Origin: Rhodococcus sp. 14-2470-1b
GTDB lineage: Bacteria; Actinomycetota; Actinomycetes; Mycobacteriales; Mycobacteriaceae
Length of the DNA stretch: 64,000 nucleotides
NCBI RefSeq assembly: GCF_002259415.1
Contig: NZ_NPFY01000011.1
Span: 310,001 to 374,000 of the forward strand
Reading direction: 5' to 3'
The notes beneath the pieces were generated by a model. It had not been told where the DNA came from. It saw only the letters and a list, made by a program, of their open reading frames with translations, and ran no database searches. Below, piece by piece: positions 25,834 to 36,157 of this stretch. Within the stretch, counting starts at the first letter, position 1; every line of letters starts with the position of its first letter. A program made the translations under genes and the position numbers.

Positions 25834-27423
25834 TCAACTACGGAGATCGCGGTGCTCGAAAGCAACGATCCCGGTCACGAGCCCGACCATCGAGACGACG
25901 ACGAGCCACACGAGTGGCGTCACCGAGACAGTACCGCCAGGAAGATGCGGGAGGTGCGTGAACGGCGACAGGTCGAGCACCATCTGGGGAAGACCGAGCA
26001 CGGTCCCGACCTGCCCCAGCATCACGAACGCGGCCAGCAGACCCCAGGTCGCGACCGAGAACCGAGGGACGAACCCGAACAGAACGATGCCCGACGCCGT
26101 CAGTATCCAGACTGCGGGCAGTTGGCTCATCGCACCGGCGAGCACTCCCGGCAGCACCGACCCGACGTCGCCCACCGACATTCCGTACGGAAGACCTGCT
26201 GCGAAGCCGACGACCGTCATCGCGACGGCCGGGCCGCCCAGCGCGAACACGACTGTGCTCACCAGCCACCGAGTCCGCCCGACGCTCCCGGCCAACACAA
26301 TCTCCGCGATGGACGACTCCTCGTCGCCGTGGGCCTGTAGCACCGACGAGACGGACATGGCCGCCGCACCGATTCCGAGGATGCTCAGGGCCGTCGCCAG
26401 GAACGAATCGACCAGCGAGGACCCCCCGAACTTGCTCAGCGCGTCGCCGATCGCCGCACTCCCACCCAACTGACCCTGCACGCTGTCCGCGGCACTGCCC
26501 AGCACCGCCGCGATCACCCCGAGTCCGACGGTCCACGCCAGCAGACTGCCGCGCTGGGCGCGCCACGCCAGGCCGAACACGCCCTGCAGAGACGACGTGG
26601 GCTTACCGTCGCGCACCGCCACCAGACCGGCGCCCAGGTCACGCCTACTCGCGAGAGTGAACGCGAGCCCCACGGCGACCGTCGCCGCCACTGCCGGAAG
26701 CACCACTACCCACCACCGTTCGTCGGCGAACGGTCGTAGCTGTGACGACCACCCGATCGGCGACAGCCACGACAGCGTCCCGGAAGACCCTGAAGTTCCT
26801 GATGCGCCCGCATCACCGACGGCCCGCAGCACGAACGCCGCCGCCAGCACCGTGATCGCGTAACCGCGCGCCGCACGCGCGTTGAAGCCGACCTGCGCGG
26901 CAACGGCAGCGACCCCGACGAACACGACGCCCACCGCGGCGATCGACAGCCCGAACGCGACGCTGCCACCCACCGCGAACCCCGAGGCCGCCAGCGCTGT
27001 CGCGGCGATCACCGCCGTCATCAACACACCCGTCGCCGCCAGCGCCATGGCCGCGCACAGCCCGTCGCGTCGACCGACCGCCGTCGAGCCCACCAGTTCG
27101 GTCCGGCCCGCGTCTTCCTCCGCACGGGTGTGCCGGATCACCGTCAGCAGTGCCGCGAGAGGCACGAGCGTCAACAGAATCCCGGAGCGCCACGTGACGA
27201 GCGCGCCCAGGTCGGCGCCGAAGATCGGGCCGACCAACGCCAGCTCGGCGGGCGTCTGCGCTGTCGCCTCGTAGAACGCCTGACGATCTGCCACCGTCGG
27301 GTAGAGCCCTTCGAAACTGACTGCGTAGAGCAGTGGAACCAAGCCGATGGCCAGCACCCACAGTGGCATCGCCACCCGGTCGCGGCGAGCGAACAGTCGG
27401 ACCAACTGGAAAATGCCGCTCAC
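25834..27423 (-). CDS. ABC exporter permease, polyketide-antibiotic type
   Basis: 529 residues with about twelve membrane segments in two repeated halves. It begins [24 protein letters not shown] and contains [17 protein letters not shown] and the [23 protein letters not shown] segment typical of actinobacterial exporters annotated as polyketide antibiotic transporters. Its ATG overlaps the stop of the ATPase gene (ATGA). The pair probably exports a hydrophobic toxin or antibiotic. It is the second ABC exporter in the window and is not closely similar to the DrrB-like permease at 4.9 kb. No regulator gene is adjacent. Confidence 0.9.
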   Translation of the reverse strand: MSGIFQLVRLFARRDRVAMPLWVLAIGLVPLLYAVSFEGLYPTVADRQAFYEATAQTPAELALVGPIFGADLGALVTWRSGILLTLVPLAALLTVIRHTRAEEDAGRTELVGSTAVGRRDGLCAAMALAATGVLMTAVIAATALAASGFAVGGSVAFGLSIAAVGVVFVGVAAVAAQVGFNARAARGYAITVLAAAFVLRAVGDAGASGTSGSSGTLSWLSPIGWSSQLRPFADERWWVVVLPAVAATVAVGLAFTLASRRDLGAGLVAVRDGKPTSSLQGVFGLAWRAQRGSLLAWTVGLGVIAAVLGSAADSVQGQLGGSAAIGDALSKFGGSSLVDSFLATALSILGIGAAAMSVSSVLQAHGDEESSIAEIVLAGSVGRTRWLVSTVVFALGGPAVAMTVVGFAAGLPYGMSVGDVGSVLPGVLAGAMSQLPAVWILTASGIVLFGFVPRFSVATWGLLAAFVMLGQVGTVLGLPQMVLDLSPFTHLPHLPGGTVSVTPLVWLVVVSMVGLVTGIVAFEHRDLRS

Positions 27424-28334
27424 GACTGCGCCACGTAGTACTTCAGAAACAGGTCTTCCAGCGTGGGAGGCGAACTGACGATGCTGGTGATCCCGAGCGC
27501 AGCCAACCTCGTCATCAGCTCCGGCAGTTCAGCGGACGCCACCCGGCAGATCAGTCGGTGCCCGTCGACCTCGATCACCCCGGGCAGGGAGGCATCGGGC
27601 GGGGAGGCATCGGGCGGGGAGGCATTGGGCAGACCAGCACCGGGCAGGGTCTCGACGACGACGGTGACCGTCGTGTGCGTCAGGTGCCTCATGTCCTTCA
27701 ACGATCCCGTGTCGACGGTTCTGCCCTCACGGATGATCGTCACACGTTCACACAGCTTCTCGACCTCCGACAGAATGTGCGAGGACAGCAGCACCGTCGC
27801 ACCGCGGGCCGACGCATCGGCGACGCAGTCGGCGAAGACCTGCTCCATGAGCGGGTCCAGACCGGAGGTGGGCTCGTCCAGCAGAAGCAGTTCTGCGTTC
27901 GACGAGAACGCCGAGACGAGGGCGACCTTCTGCCGGTTCCCTTTGGAGTAGGTGCGAGTCTTCTTCCTCGGATCGAGCGAGAAGCGCTCCAGCAGGTCCT
28001 CGCGTCGACGCGAATCGAGACCACCCCGCATACGACCGAGGACGTCGATCACCTCACCACCGGTCAACGACGGCCACAGCGTGACGTCCCCCGGCACGTA
28101 CGCCAGGCGGCGGTGCAACTCCACCGAGTCGGCCCAGGGGTCCTTTCCGAACACGGACACCTCCCCGGACGTGGCACGAACGAGCCCCAGCAACACGCGG
28201 ATGGTGGTCGATTTGCCCGCACCGTTAGGGCCGAGAAAGCCGTGCACTTCGCCCTGCCCGACGCTCAGATCCAGGCCCGCCAGCGCGAGCGACGTGCCGA
28301 AGGTCTTCCGCAAATCCCTGACGTGCACCACCAT
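27420..28334 (-). CDS. ABC exporter ATP-binding protein
   Basis: 304 residues. The ATG at 28334 is chosen for its GGGAG site with 7-nt spacing; the open frame reaches 28361. Walker [10 protein letters not shown] is near residue 34, the signature is the variant [12 protein letters not shown], and Walker B is [13 protein letters not shown]. The SKGNRQK form is usual in this exporter group. A C-terminal substrate-linked domain ends [13 protein letters not shown] translated 15-bp repeat (27589-27635) gives [12 protein letters not shown] in the linker near residue 225. It powers the permease encoded by the overlapping downstream gene. Confidence 0.92.
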   Translation of the reverse strand: MVVHVRDLRKTFGTSLALAGLDLSVGQGEVHGFLGPNGAGKSTTIRVLLGLVRATSGEVSVFGKDPWADSVELHRRLAYVPGDVTLWPSLTGGEVIDVLGRMRGGLDSRRREDLLERFSLDPRKKTRTYSKGNRQKVALVSAFSSNAELLLLDEPTSGLDPLMEQVFADCVADASARGATVLLSSHILSEVEKLCERVTIIREGRTVDTGSLKDMRHLTHTTVTVVVETLPGAGLPNASPPDASPPDASLPGVIEVDGHRLICRVASAELPELMTRLAALGITSIVSSPPTLEDLFLKYYVAQS

Positions 28335-28405
28335 GGACGAGCTCCCTGCCTTTGCAGTCACGACTCGAAGGCCACTTCTCTGCGATGAGTGTAAAGATGG
28401 GATGC

Positions 28406-30376
28406 ATGACAGTTGTGGATTCTGGACAGGCGAACTCTGGTATCGACCTCAGCTACACGGACGCGGACACTCGGGCGCAGGACGACCTGTTCGTCCACGT
28501 GAACGGCAAGTGGCTGGACGAGTACGCCATTCCCGCGGACCGGGCCGTCGACGGGGCGTTTCGGACGCTGTACGACAAGGCGGAAGAGGACGTGCGCACG
28601 ATCATCCAGGAGAGCGCGGCGTCGCACCCCCCGGTCGGGACCGACGCGCAGAAGATCGGCGACCTCTACTCGAGCTTCCTCGATGCGGACGCCGTCGAGG
28701 ACGCCGGCCTGACGCCCATCGCCGACGAACTTGCTGCCGTCGCCGATGCGGGTGACCTGGTCACCCTCGCCGAGGTTCTCGGTTCGTTGCAGCGCACCGG
28801 GATCGGCGGCGCCATCGGCCACTACGTCGACACCGACGCCAAGGATTCCTCCCGCTACCTCGTGCATTTCTCGCAGTCCGGCATCGGCCTGCCCGACGAG
28901 TCGTATTACCGCGAGGAGGGGTACGCCGACATCCGCGACGCCTACGTCGCTCACATCGAGAAGATGTTCTCGCTCGCCGGACTCTCCTACGACGCCAGGA
29001 AGGTGTTCGACCTCGAGAAGAAGCTCGCCGCGGGCCACTGGGACGTCGTCGCGCGTCGTGACGCGGAGAAGAGCTACAACCTGGTCGACTTCGACACGCT
29101 GGTGAAGAACGAACCCGGATTCAACTGGACCGCATGGATTTCCGGACTCGGAGGCACCACGGAGCAGTTCGCCGAGATCGTCGTGCGGCAGCCCCCGTTC
29201 CTGTCCACGTTCACCGGACTGTGGGTGTCCGCGGACATCGAGGACTGGAAGGCGTGGCTCGCCTGGCGCATCGTGCACGGCCGTGCGCCCTACCTGACTG
29301 CCGCGCTGGTCGACGAGAACTTCGCGTTCTACGGAAAGAAGCTGAGCGGCACCGAGGAGAACCGGGAGCGCTGGAAGCGTGGCGTCTCACTGGTGCAGGA
29401 CCTGCTCGGCGAGTCCGTCGGCAAGCTCTACGTCGAGCGTCACTTCCCCGCGGATGCCAAGGCGCGCATGGAGGTTCTCGTCGCGAATCTGCGTGAGGCC
29501 TACCGTCGCAACATCACCGATCTCGAGTGGATGAGCCCGGAGACCAGGCAGAAGGCACTGGACAAACTCGAGAAGTTCACCCCGAAGATCGGGTACCCGG
29601 ATCGCTGGCGCGACTACTCCGCCGTGGAGATCGAGGCGAGCGATCTTCTCGGCAACTACCGACGCGGCTACGTCGCCGAATACCAGCGCGATCTCGACAA
29701 GCTCGGTGGCGAGGTGGACCGTGACGAGTGGTTCATGACTCCGCAGACCGTGAACGCCTACTACAACCCGGGGCTCAACGAAATCGTCTTTCCTGCAGCG
29801 ATTCTGCAGCCTCCGTTCTTCGACTCGGGCGCCGACGACGCGGCCAACTACGGCGGAATCGGAGCCGTCATCGGCCACGAGATCGGGCACGGTTTCGACG
29901 ACCAGGGCGCCAAGTACGACGGCGACGGCAACCTCGTGGACTGGTGGACCGATTCGGACAGAACCGAATTCGGCAAACGCACCACTGCGCTGATCGACCA
30001 GTACAACCAGTTCGAACCGAAGGCGCTCCCCGGCCACAAGGTCAACGGCGAGTTCACGATCGGTGAGAACATCGGCGACCTCGGCGGCCTGTCCATCGCC
30101 GTCGCCGCGTACAAGATCGCGCTGGACGGCAAGGAGGCTCCGGTGCTCGACGGGCTGACCGGGCTGCAGCGAGTGTTCTTCGGCTGGTCGCAGGTGTGGC
30201 GAACGAAGGCACGCGACGAGGAAGCGATTCGCAGGCTTGCGGTCGATCCGCACTCGCCGCCCGAGTTCCGCTGCAACGGCGTAGTACGCAATCTGGACAG
30301 TTTTCACGAAGCGTTCGATGTGAAGCCGGGCGATGCGTTGTACTTGGAGCCACAGGAGCGGGTCAGGATCTGGTAA
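28406..30376 (+). CDS. M13 family zinc metalloendopeptidase (neprilysin-like)
   Basis: 656 residues from the ATG at 28406 (MTVVDSGQ); ATGs at 28385 and 28397 are alternatives. It is the bacterial neprilysin family, which includes mycobacterial Zmp1. The zinc motif is [20 protein letters not shown] (HExxH near residue 491). The third ligand is the Glu of [14 protein letters not shown] near 553, and the substrate-binding [17 protein letters not shown] lies upstream. The C-terminus ends in Trp after ERVRIW, as is normal. There is no signal peptide, as in Zmp1, so export would need another route. It cuts peptides rather than whole proteins. It is divergent from the ABC exporter. Confidence 0.95.
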   Translation: MTVVDSGQANSGIDLSYTDADTRAQDDLFVHVNGKWLDEYAIPADRAVDGAFRTLYDKAEEDVRTIIQESAASHPPVGTDAQKIGDLYSSFLDADAVEDAGLTPIADELAAVADAGDLVTLAEVLGSLQRTGIGGAIGHYVDTDAKDSSRYLVHFSQSGIGLPDESYYREEGYADIRDAYVAHIEKMFSLAGLSYDARKVFDLEKKLAAGHWDVVARRDAEKSYNLVDFDTLVKNEPGFNWTAWISGLGGTTEQFAEIVVRQPPFLSTFTGLWVSADIEDWKAWLAWRIVHGRAPYLTAALVDENFAFYGKKLSGTEENRERWKRGVSLVQDLLGESVGKLYVERHFPADAKARMEVLVANLREAYRRNITDLEWMSPETRQKALDKLEKFTPKIGYPDRWRDYSAVEIEASDLLGNYRRGYVAEYQRDLDKLGGEVDRDEWFMTPQTVNAYYNPGLNEIVFPAAILQPPFFDSGADDAANYGGIGAVIGHEIGHGFDDQGAKYDGDGNLVDWWTDSDRTEFGKRTTALIDQYNQFEPKALPGHKVNGEFTIGENIGDLGGLSIAVAAYKIALDGKEAPVLDGLTGLQRVFFGWSQVWRTKARDEEAIRRLAVDPHSPPEFRCNGVVRNLDSFHEAFDVKPGDALYLEPQERVRIW

Positions 30377-30380
30377 TCAC

Positions 30381-30454
30381 GTGAGTGGAAATGTAGTGCC
30401 TTCGGGTCGCTCCGCAGGCTCCGCTCCTGCCCCCTGGCCTACATTTCCACCCAC
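30381..30454. repeat. Dispersed repeat copy inside the loop of a 16-bp stem
   Basis: GTGAGTGGAAATGTAG (30381-30396) pairs with CTACATTTCCACCCAC (30439-30454) with one mismatch. The 42-nt loop holds one copy of the dispersed repeat (about 30405-30432, GGTCGCTCCGCAGGCTCCGCTCC). The stem follows the M13 stop codon by five bases and probably acts as its terminator. The repeat looks inserted into, or framed by, the stem. Confidence 0.75.
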
Positions 30455-30471
30455 ACGGATGGGGGGACGAC

Positions 30472-31782
30472 GTGAAGAACAGAATCAGGTGGATCGCAGC
30501 GCACGGTCTCGTGCGGTACGGGGCCGAGAAGGCCGCAAAGGCCGGTGATCTGCAGGCCAAGCTGGTTGTCGATCCGGAGACGCGCGCGAATCCGCGGCAA
30601 GTGTTCGAGAAGATTCGGGCCACCGGGCCCCTGGTGAAAACCCGGATTTCCAACATCACGGTCACCCATCGCGTGGTCCACGATCTGCTGCGCTCGGACG
30701 ACCTCAGGGTCACCGAGATCGGCGCCAGCCTGCCCAGTCCACTTCGATGGATCGAGAACCGAACCAGGTCCAAGGCTCTTCATCCGCTGAAACCGCCCTC
30801 CCTGCTGTCGGTCGAACCGCCCGAGCACACCCGGTACCGAAAGCTCGTGACCTCGGTGTTCACCCCACGCGCGGTCGCCCGCATGCGAGAGATGGTGCAG
30901 GAGAAGGCCGACAGTCTGCTCAGCGAGCTCGCCGCGGCAGGTCCACAGGTGGACATCGTGCACGAGTACTGCGCGCAGCTGCCCGTCGCCGTCATCAGCA
31001 CCATCCTCGGAGTCCCCGACAAGGACCGGCAACGGGTGCTCGAATTCGGGGAGATGGCCGCCCCGAGCCTGGACATCGGGCTGTCCTGGGAGCAGTTCAA
31101 CCGCGTCGAGGACGGCCTGGCGCAGTTCGACGCCTGGCTTGCCGGCCACCTCGCGGAACTGCGCCGCAACCCCGGCGACGACCTGATGAGCCAGCTGATC
31201 AGGGCCGAGGACGACGGCGTCGGACTCGACGACGAGGAACTGCGGGCAACGGCAGGCCTCGTACTCGCGGCGGGCTTCGAAACGACCGTGAACCTACTCG
31301 GCAGCGGAATCCGGCTCCTGCTCGACAACCCGGACCAACTCGAGATTCTGCGCGACGACCCGTCGCACTGGCCGACGGCCGTCGACGAGATGCTTCGGCT
31401 GGAATCCCCGGTGCAGCTCACCGCCCGCATGGCACGCCACGACGTGACGATCGAGGGCGTCCCCATCTCCGAAGGGTCGCTGGTGATTCTGGTCCTGGCC
31501 GGCGCCAACCGCGACCCCGACGTGTTCGACGACCCGTACCGCTTCGACGTCACCCGAGCCAACGCAGGCAAGCACCTGTCGTTCTCCGGCGGCAGGCACT
31601 ACTGCCTCGGCGCGTCGTTGGCCAAGGCGGAAACCGAAGTCGGCCTGAAGACCCTGTTCGACAAATTCCCCCACCTGCGGCTCGCAGGTGAGGGAATTCG
31701 CCGCGACACCCGAGTCCTGCACGGCTGGGCGTCGCTGCCGGTGGATCTGGGGCAGCCCGCTACAGCCGATCACCCGTCGTAG
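30472..31782 (+). CDS. Cytochrome P450
   Basis: 436 residues. It is a haem monooxygenase that uses NAD(P)H through ferredoxin partners to hydroxylate an unknown lipid or small molecule. The I-helix oxygen-binding motif is AAGFETTVN near residue 265, the ExxR is EMLR near 307, and the haem-ligand loop is [14 protein letters not shown] with the Cys near 378. GGRHYC differs slightly from the common GxHxC but is known in actinobacterial P450s. No ferredoxin gene is adjacent. Its 3' end overlaps the convergent ugpC gene by 23 bases. Confidence 0.94.
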   Translation: MKNRIRWIAAHGLVRYGAEKAAKAGDLQAKLVVDPETRANPRQVFEKIRATGPLVKTRISNITVTHRVVHDLLRSDDLRVTEIGASLPSPLRWIENRTRSKALHPLKPPSLLSVEPPEHTRYRKLVTSVFTPRAVARMREMVQEKADSLLSELAAAGPQVDIVHEYCAQLPVAVISTILGVPDKDRQRVLEFGEMAAPSLDIGLSWEQFNRVEDGLAQFDAWLAGHLAELRRNPGDDLMSQLIRAEDDGVGLDDEELRATAGLVLAAGFETTVNLLGSGIRLLLDNPDQLEILRDDPSHWPTAVDEMLRLESPVQLTARMARHDVTIEGVPISEGSLVILVLAGANRDPDVFDDPYRFDVTRANAGKHLSFSGGRHYCLGASLAKAETEVGLKTLFDKFPHLRLAGEGIRRDTRVLHGWASLPVDLGQPATADHPS

Positions 31783-32899
31783 CGGAGAAGAAGAACACCT
31801 CGTCGAGCTTCGGAACGAGCCGAACGGTCTCGGCCAACCCGATGGACAACCGCCGGTCGACGCGCACCGACACCCGGCCGGACTGCGTGCTCCAGTCCGA
31901 ACCGAGGGGTGGAGCGCCGTACAGGAACGATTCGGCGCCCAGTTCCTCGATCAGTTCGACCGCGACCTCAACAGCTCCAACCCCCTTCCCGACGAGATCC
32001 CACGACTGCGCCGATGATCGTTCCCGCAAGCTCCACGACTGCGCCGATGATCGTTCCCGCAAGCTCCACGATTCTGGCCGGATTCCGACCGTCACGCGGG
32101 GATCCCGCGTGGGAGCAGGGATGCGTATGTCGCCGACCACGGCGGCGCCGTCGACGACCGGAGCGTCGATCAGGTTCATCCCGGGTGAGCCGATGAACGA
32201 CGCGACGAACGTGTTGACCGGGTTGTCGTACAGCTCACGCGGCGACGCGATCTGCTGCAACTTGCCTGCCTGCAGTACCGCGACCCGGTCGCCCATCGTC
32301 ATGGCCTCGACCTGATCGTGCGTCACGTACACCGTGGTGGTGCCGAGCCGCTTCTGCAATCCGGCGATCTGCGCTCTGGTACTGACGCGCAGTTTGGCGT
32401 CGAGGTTGGACAACGGCTCGTCCATGCAGAACACCTTGGGCTGCCGGACGATCGCACGGCCCATCGCCACCCGCTGACGCTGACCACCCGACAGCTTGCC
32501 GGGTTTGCGGTTCAGCAAGGGCTCGAGTTCCAGCATCTTCGCGGCGTCGAGTACACGAGCAGCTGTGTCCGCCTTGCTCATTCCCGCGTTGCGGAGCGCG
32601 AATCCCATGTTGTCCCCGACGGTCATGTTGAGGTAGAGCGCGTAGTTCTGGAACACCATCGCCACGTCCCGCTCACGAGGAGCGAGCGACGTGACGTCGA
32701 CGCCGCCGATGTCGATGTGGCCGCTCTCGACCGATTCCAGACCGGCCAGCATCCGCAGGCTCGTCGACTTGCCGCACCCCGACGGGCCGACGAGAACGAT
32801 GAATTCACCGTCGGCGATGTCGAGTTCGAGCGAGTCGACGGCCAGCGTGTCCGCCCCCGGGTAGCGGTGCGATACGCCCGCGTAGTGAACCCCTGCCAT
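31760..32899 (-). CDS. ugpC: Ugp-type ABC importer ATP-binding protein
   Basis: 379 residues. It hydrolyses ATP for uptake of glycerophosphodiester or glycerol phosphate compounds by the UgpAE-B system. Walker [10 protein letters not shown] is at 38-46, signature LSGGQRQRV near 133, Walker [12 protein letters not shown] and H-loop [11 protein letters not shown]. The C-terminal MalK/UgpC-like regulatory domain has an odd tandem duplication of 11 residues ([11 protein letters not shown] twice) near residue 280, from a 33-bp direct repeat that resembles the dispersed repeat. The start codon shares one base with the ugpB stop. It is last in the ugpAEBC operon, the same gene order as in Mycobacterium tuberculosis. 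Confidence 0.94.
   Translation of the reverse strand: MAGVHYAGVSHRYPGADTLAVDSLELDIADGEFIVLVGPSGCGKSTSLRMLAGLESVESGHIDIGGVDVTSLAPRERDVAMVFQNYALYLNMTVGDNMGFALRNAGMSKADTAARVLDAAKMLELEPLLNRKPGKLSGGQRQRVAMGRAIVRQPKVFCMDEPLSNLDAKLRVSTRAQIAGLQKRLGTTTVYVTHDQVEAMTMGDRVAVLQAGKLQQIASPRELYDNPVNTFVASFIGSPGMNLIDAPVVDGAAVVGDIRIPAPTRDPRVTVGIRPESWSLRERSSAQSWSLRERSSAQSWDLVGKGVGAVEVAVELIEELGAESFLYGAPPLGSDWSTQSGRVSVRVDRRLSIGLAETVRLVPKLDEVFFFSATTGDRL
32001..32066. repeat. 33-bp tandem duplication inside ugpC
   Basis: Two perfect 33-bp copies, plus the start of a third, are translated in frame as [11 protein letters not shown]. On the minus strand each contains GTGGAGCTTGCGGGAACGATC, which matches the dispersed repeat core GTGGAGCCTGCAGGAACGACC at 18 of 21 positions, but in a different reading frame from the other translated copies. 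Confidence 0.85.
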
Positions 32900-34218
32900 T
32901 ACGACGGGAGGTTCGGGGTGATCTGGCGGTCGATGATCTGCTGCAGCTGATCCTGAACGCCGGCGAACGTGGTTGCGACATCGGCATTCTGCAGTGCGAT
33001 CTGCTCGAGGCCCGTACCGATGATCTTGTCACCACCGGGAACGAAGACACGTGCGTAGTCCTGCGACCGCGTCCGAGCGAGCTGGTCGACGGCCGTCTTG
33101 GCGTTCGGGTTGGCGGCGAGGAACTCGATCTCGCTCGGATCCTCCTGCGCGGACTTACGGACCGGCATGTACCCGGTGTTCTGCGAGAAGTACGACGTAC
33201 TCGCTGCATTGGTGAAGAAGTCGATGAACTTCAGCGCATTGACCTTGCGCTCCTCCGAGATCTTCGACGGGATGGCGAGGCCGGCTCCACCCGTCGGGCA
33301 GCCCGGTTGTCCGTCGGCGGCAGGGAGGAACGCCGTGCCGAAGTCGAACGCCGCATTCTGGGTGATGCCGGACAGGTCACCGGTGGACGCGATCGTCGAC
33401 GCGAGGATGCCCGCACCGAAGTCGTTGGCGATGTCGTTGGAGACCGCCGCGTACTTCTTGGTGTGGATCATGTCCTTGAGGAACTGACCGGCGGCGATGG
33501 TGTTGGGGTCGTCGAACTTCAGGGTGAAGCCGTCGGAGTACGCACCGCCGAACGTCCAGATGGGGCCCTCGAAGGTCCACCCCAGGTAGTCCACCGCGTT
33601 GCCCCAGCCGTGGGCCAGCTTGCCACCTCCGACGACAGCCTGGATGCGCGGACCCCACTCGTCGAATTCCTGCCAGCTGGCCGGTCCGCGGTCCGGGAGT
33701 CCCGCCTGCGCCCAGACGTCCTTGTTGTAGTAGAACAGCGGGGTCGAGCGTGCGTACGGCAGCGCCCAGTGGTTGCCGTTCCAGTTGTAGTCCGCGAGAA
33801 GAGAATCGACGTAGTCGCTGGAATCCACACCCGCGGCGGAGAAGTGCTGATCGAGCGGCTCGATGGCGCCGGTGAGCGCGAAGTTGAACCACCACACGTC
33901 GGAGAGGACCACCACGTCCGGGACGTCGTTGCCGGACAGCGAGGCGTTGAACTTCTGCGCCACTTCCTCGTAGTTCTTGCCACCATCGATGAGATTGACC
34001 GTCAGACCGGGGTTCTCGGCCTGGAAGCGGGAGATGAGCTCGCGCTCGAACTCCTGCGACTTGCCGGGGTGGCTGGACCAGAAGTTGATGGTGTTCGCGT
34101 CGCCCGATCCTTCGGATCCGGACGAGCTGGTTCCCGGGCTGCTGCACGCAGCCAGGGCGGCGGCAGCGGCTGCTGCACCGGTGAGCGTGAGGAATCCGCG
34201 GCGATTGATGTTGGCCAT
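32899..34218 (-). CDS. ugpB: Ugp-type ABC importer substrate-binding lipoprotein
   Basis: 439 residues from the ATG at 34218 (AGGAG ten bases upstream). The N-terminus has NRRGFLTL, then an Ala-rich helix and the lipobox LAAC with the acylated Cys at 25. It is probably exported by Tat and lipid-anchored. The mature part matches mycobacterial UgpB closely as I recall it: [41 protein letters not shown] and [17 protein letters not shown]. Mycobacterial UgpB binds glycerophosphocholine and related headgroups, so recycling of phospholipid headgroups is the likely role. It lies 31 nt after ugpE. Confidence 0.94.
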   Translation of the reverse strand: MANINRRGFLTLTGAAAAAAALAACSSPGTSSSGSEGSGDANTINFWSSHPGKSQEFERELISRFQAENPGLTVNLIDGGKNYEEVAQKFNASLSGNDVPDVVVLSDVWWFNFALTGAIEPLDQHFSAAGVDSSDYVDSLLADYNWNGNHWALPYARSTPLFYYNKDVWAQAGLPDRGPASWQEFDEWGPRIQAVVGGGKLAHGWGNAVDYLGWTFEGPIWTFGGAYSDGFTLKFDDPNTIAAGQFLKDMIHTKKYAAVSNDIANDFGAGILASTIASTGDLSGITQNAAFDFGTAFLPAADGQPGCPTGGAGLAIPSKISEERKVNALKFIDFFTNAASTSYFSQNTGYMPVRKSAQEDPSEIEFLAANPNAKTAVDQLARTRSQDYARVFVPGGDKIIGTGLEQIALQNADVATTFAGVQDQLQQIIDRQITPNLPS

Positions 34219-34249
34219 GTGTTTCTTTCTCCTGAAGAGGTAGAGCGAA

Positions 34250-35137
34250 TCAACCTTTGACCGCACCGGAGGTGAGGCCTTTGATCATGTGGCGTTGCAG
34301 GGCGAGGAAAACGATGAGGATCGGAAGGATGGTCAGAATGGTCGCCGCCATCACCGCGCCCCAGTTGGTGTATCCCTCACTGTTCTGCAGAAGCGTCAGG
34401 CCCACCGGTAGCGGTGCGACGGACGAATCGTCGGACATCAGGAAGGGCCAGAGGTATTCGTTCCATTCGTTCACGATCGTGATGATCGCGAACGCCACCA
34501 TGGTCGGTCCGGAGAGCGGGAGCACCACCCGGAACAGCAACCGGAAAGGCCCTGCCCCGTCCATTCGTGCCGCTTCGATGATCTCGGCCGGCAGCGACAG
34601 GAAGTGGTTGCGCATCAGGAAGGTTCCGAACGCAACGCCGGCGAGAGGAATGATGATGCCCTGAAACGTGTTTCGCCATCCCAGCTCGGAGATCAGCGAG
34701 TAGTTGGAGATGACGGTGATCTGATTGGGCACCATCAGAGCGGCGATGATCACCAGGAACACGATGTTCTTGCCGGGGAACCGCAGGAACACCAGGCCGT
34801 ACGCACTGAGTACGCCGAGGACGAACTTGATGGACGCAACGACACTGGTGATGATCACCGAATTACGTAGGTATGTGAAGAACGGGACCTCCGTCGTCGC
34901 CTCGGTATAGTTCTCGGGTCGGAAGGAACTCGGCCACCAGGTGACGGGTTGGACGTAGATGTCGCCGCGTTCCTTGAACGAGGTGATGAGGATCCAGAAC
35001 AGTGGAAGCCCGATCATCAACAACACGAGAACCATTGCGATGTAGCCGAACACCGTCGACAGGCTGCGCTGACGTTGCGGGTCTTTCGGTGCGCTCCGAG
35101 GCGGCTGGGACGTGTCCGGTTTCAGTGTGGCGGTCAT
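34250..35137 (-). CDS. ugpE: Ugp-type ABC importer permease
   Basis: 295 residues from the ATG at 35137, which overlaps the ugpA stop (ATGA). It has six membrane segments and a long N-terminal cytoplasmic stretch. The cytoplasmic EAA loop with EAARMDGAGPFRLLFRVVLP couples to the ATPase. FWILITSFKERGDIY at the N-terminus and the C-terminal HMIKGLTSGAVKG are typical of the MalG/UgpE class. The frame continues well upstream of the start, but that part overlaps ugpA in another frame and is not coding. Confidence 0.94.
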   Translation of the reverse strand: MTATLKPDTSQPPRSAPKDPQRQRSLSTVFGYIAMVLVLLMIGLPLFWILITSFKERGDIYVQPVTWWPSSFRPENYTEATTEVPFFTYLRNSVIITSVVASIKFVLGVLSAYGLVFLRFPGKNIVFLVIIAALMVPNQITVISNYSLISELGWRNTFQGIIIPLAGVAFGTFLMRNHFLSLPAEIIEAARMDGAGPFRLLFRVVLPLSGPTMVAFAIITIVNEWNEYLWPFLMSDDSSVAPLPVGLTLLQNSEGYTNWGAVMAATILTILPILIVFLALQRHMIKGLTSGAVKG

Positions 35138-36081
35138 CGCTGATCGTCTCGATCCATGATGCGAACCTGTACGAGGGTGATGATCAGAAGGACCACGAAC
35201 ATGATCGTCGCGACCGTCGCCCCGTAACCCGCTCGGAAGTTGCGGAAAGTCTCCTCGTACACCTGGAAGACCATCGTCGTGGTGCCGTTGCCGAGCGGGC
35301 CACCTCGGGTCATGACATTGATGATGTCGAAGACCTGCAGCGAGTTCAGGAGCACGGTGATGGACAGGAAGAAGGTCGTCGGACGCAGCTGCGGCAGCAG
35401 CACTTTGCGGAACGTCGTCCACTTGGACGCGCGGTCGATCTCGGCGGCCTCCATCAACTCCTTGCGTGTCCCCTGCAGCGCGGCGAGGTAGATGACGAAG
35501 GTGTAGCCGAGGTTCTTCCACAGGTAGGTCACCGTGATCATGAACAGCGCCCACGTGGGGTCCTGATAGAAGTCCGGCGACGAGACTCCGATGCGCTGCA
35601 ACAGATCCTGCACGAGGCCGAAGTTGGGATCGAACACGAACTGGAACGCGATACCGATCGCCGCGCCGGAGATCACGAACGGCGCGAACACGGCAGACCG
35701 GACGAAATTGCGGCCCCGCAACTTTCGGTCCAACAGCATGGCCAGGACCAGACCGAGCACCAACGATCCGACGACGGCGGCGATCGTGAAGATGACAGTG
35801 TTGGACACGATGGTCCACGTGTCGTCCCGCGAGAACCATTCGCGGTAGTTCGCGAGCCCGATGAACGTCGACGTGGGCGAGGACAGATTCCAGTCGTAGA
35901 AGCTGAACTGGAAGTTCTCGACGAGCGGCCGATAGGTGAACACCACCAGCAGGGCCAGGTTGGGGCCCAGAAGAATCAGGAAGAGTGCGTAGTCACTCCA
36001 CGGTCTGCCGAAGAACGATTTTCGGCGTGCTGTGGGCAGCACTCGTTCCGTTGTAGTACTCACTGCGGGAACTGTGCTCAC
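35134..36081 (-). CDS. ugpA: Ugp-type ABC importer permease
   Basis: 315 residues from a GTG at 36081; a second GTG six codons later is an alternative. Six membrane segments and the MalF/UgpA-type EAA loop (LMEAAEIDRASKWTTFRKVLLPQL) are present. The first segment reads DYALFLILLGPNLALLVVF, and NVMTRGGPLGNGTTTMVFQVYEE is a conserved periplasmic/membrane part. It is first in the ugpAEBC operon. The 5' side adjoins the L,D-transpeptidase terminator, so the operon promoter must lie within about 75 nt of the start or be leaderless. No phosphate-box motif was recognised. Confidence 0.94.
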   Translation of the reverse strand: MSTVPAVSTTTERVLPTARRKSFFGRPWSDYALFLILLGPNLALLVVFTYRPLVENFQFSFYDWNLSSPTSTFIGLANYREWFSRDDTWTIVSNTVIFTIAAVVGSLVLGLVLAMLLDRKLRGRNFVRSAVFAPFVISGAAIGIAFQFVFDPNFGLVQDLLQRIGVSSPDFYQDPTWALFMITVTYLWKNLGYTFVIYLAALQGTRKELMEAAEIDRASKWTTFRKVLLPQLRPTTFFLSITVLLNSLQVFDIINVMTRGGPLGNGTTTMVFQVYEETFRNFRAGYGATVATIMFVVLLIITLVQVRIMDRDDQR

Positions 36082-36127
36082 CTACCGAGAACGGTTGGTG
36101 AACGAATCCCTAACTCAGTCGGTCGTC

Positions 36128-36155
36128 GAAAAGAAAACAACCCACTGTGAGTGGG
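36128..36155 (-). terminator. Intrinsic terminator of the L,D-transpeptidase gene
   Basis: On the minus strand CCCACT-CAC-AGTGGG (36141-36155) is followed by TTGTTTTCTTTTC. The hairpin begins two bases after the stop codon. The clear T-rich tail is unusual in this GC-rich window. Confidence 0.85.
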
Positions 36156-36157
36156 GG

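Noticed and set aside
34250..35839. Extended 529-residue form of UgpE
   Set aside because: The first 234 residues overlap ugpA out of frame and look like shadow translation. The ATG at 35137 gives a normal permease.
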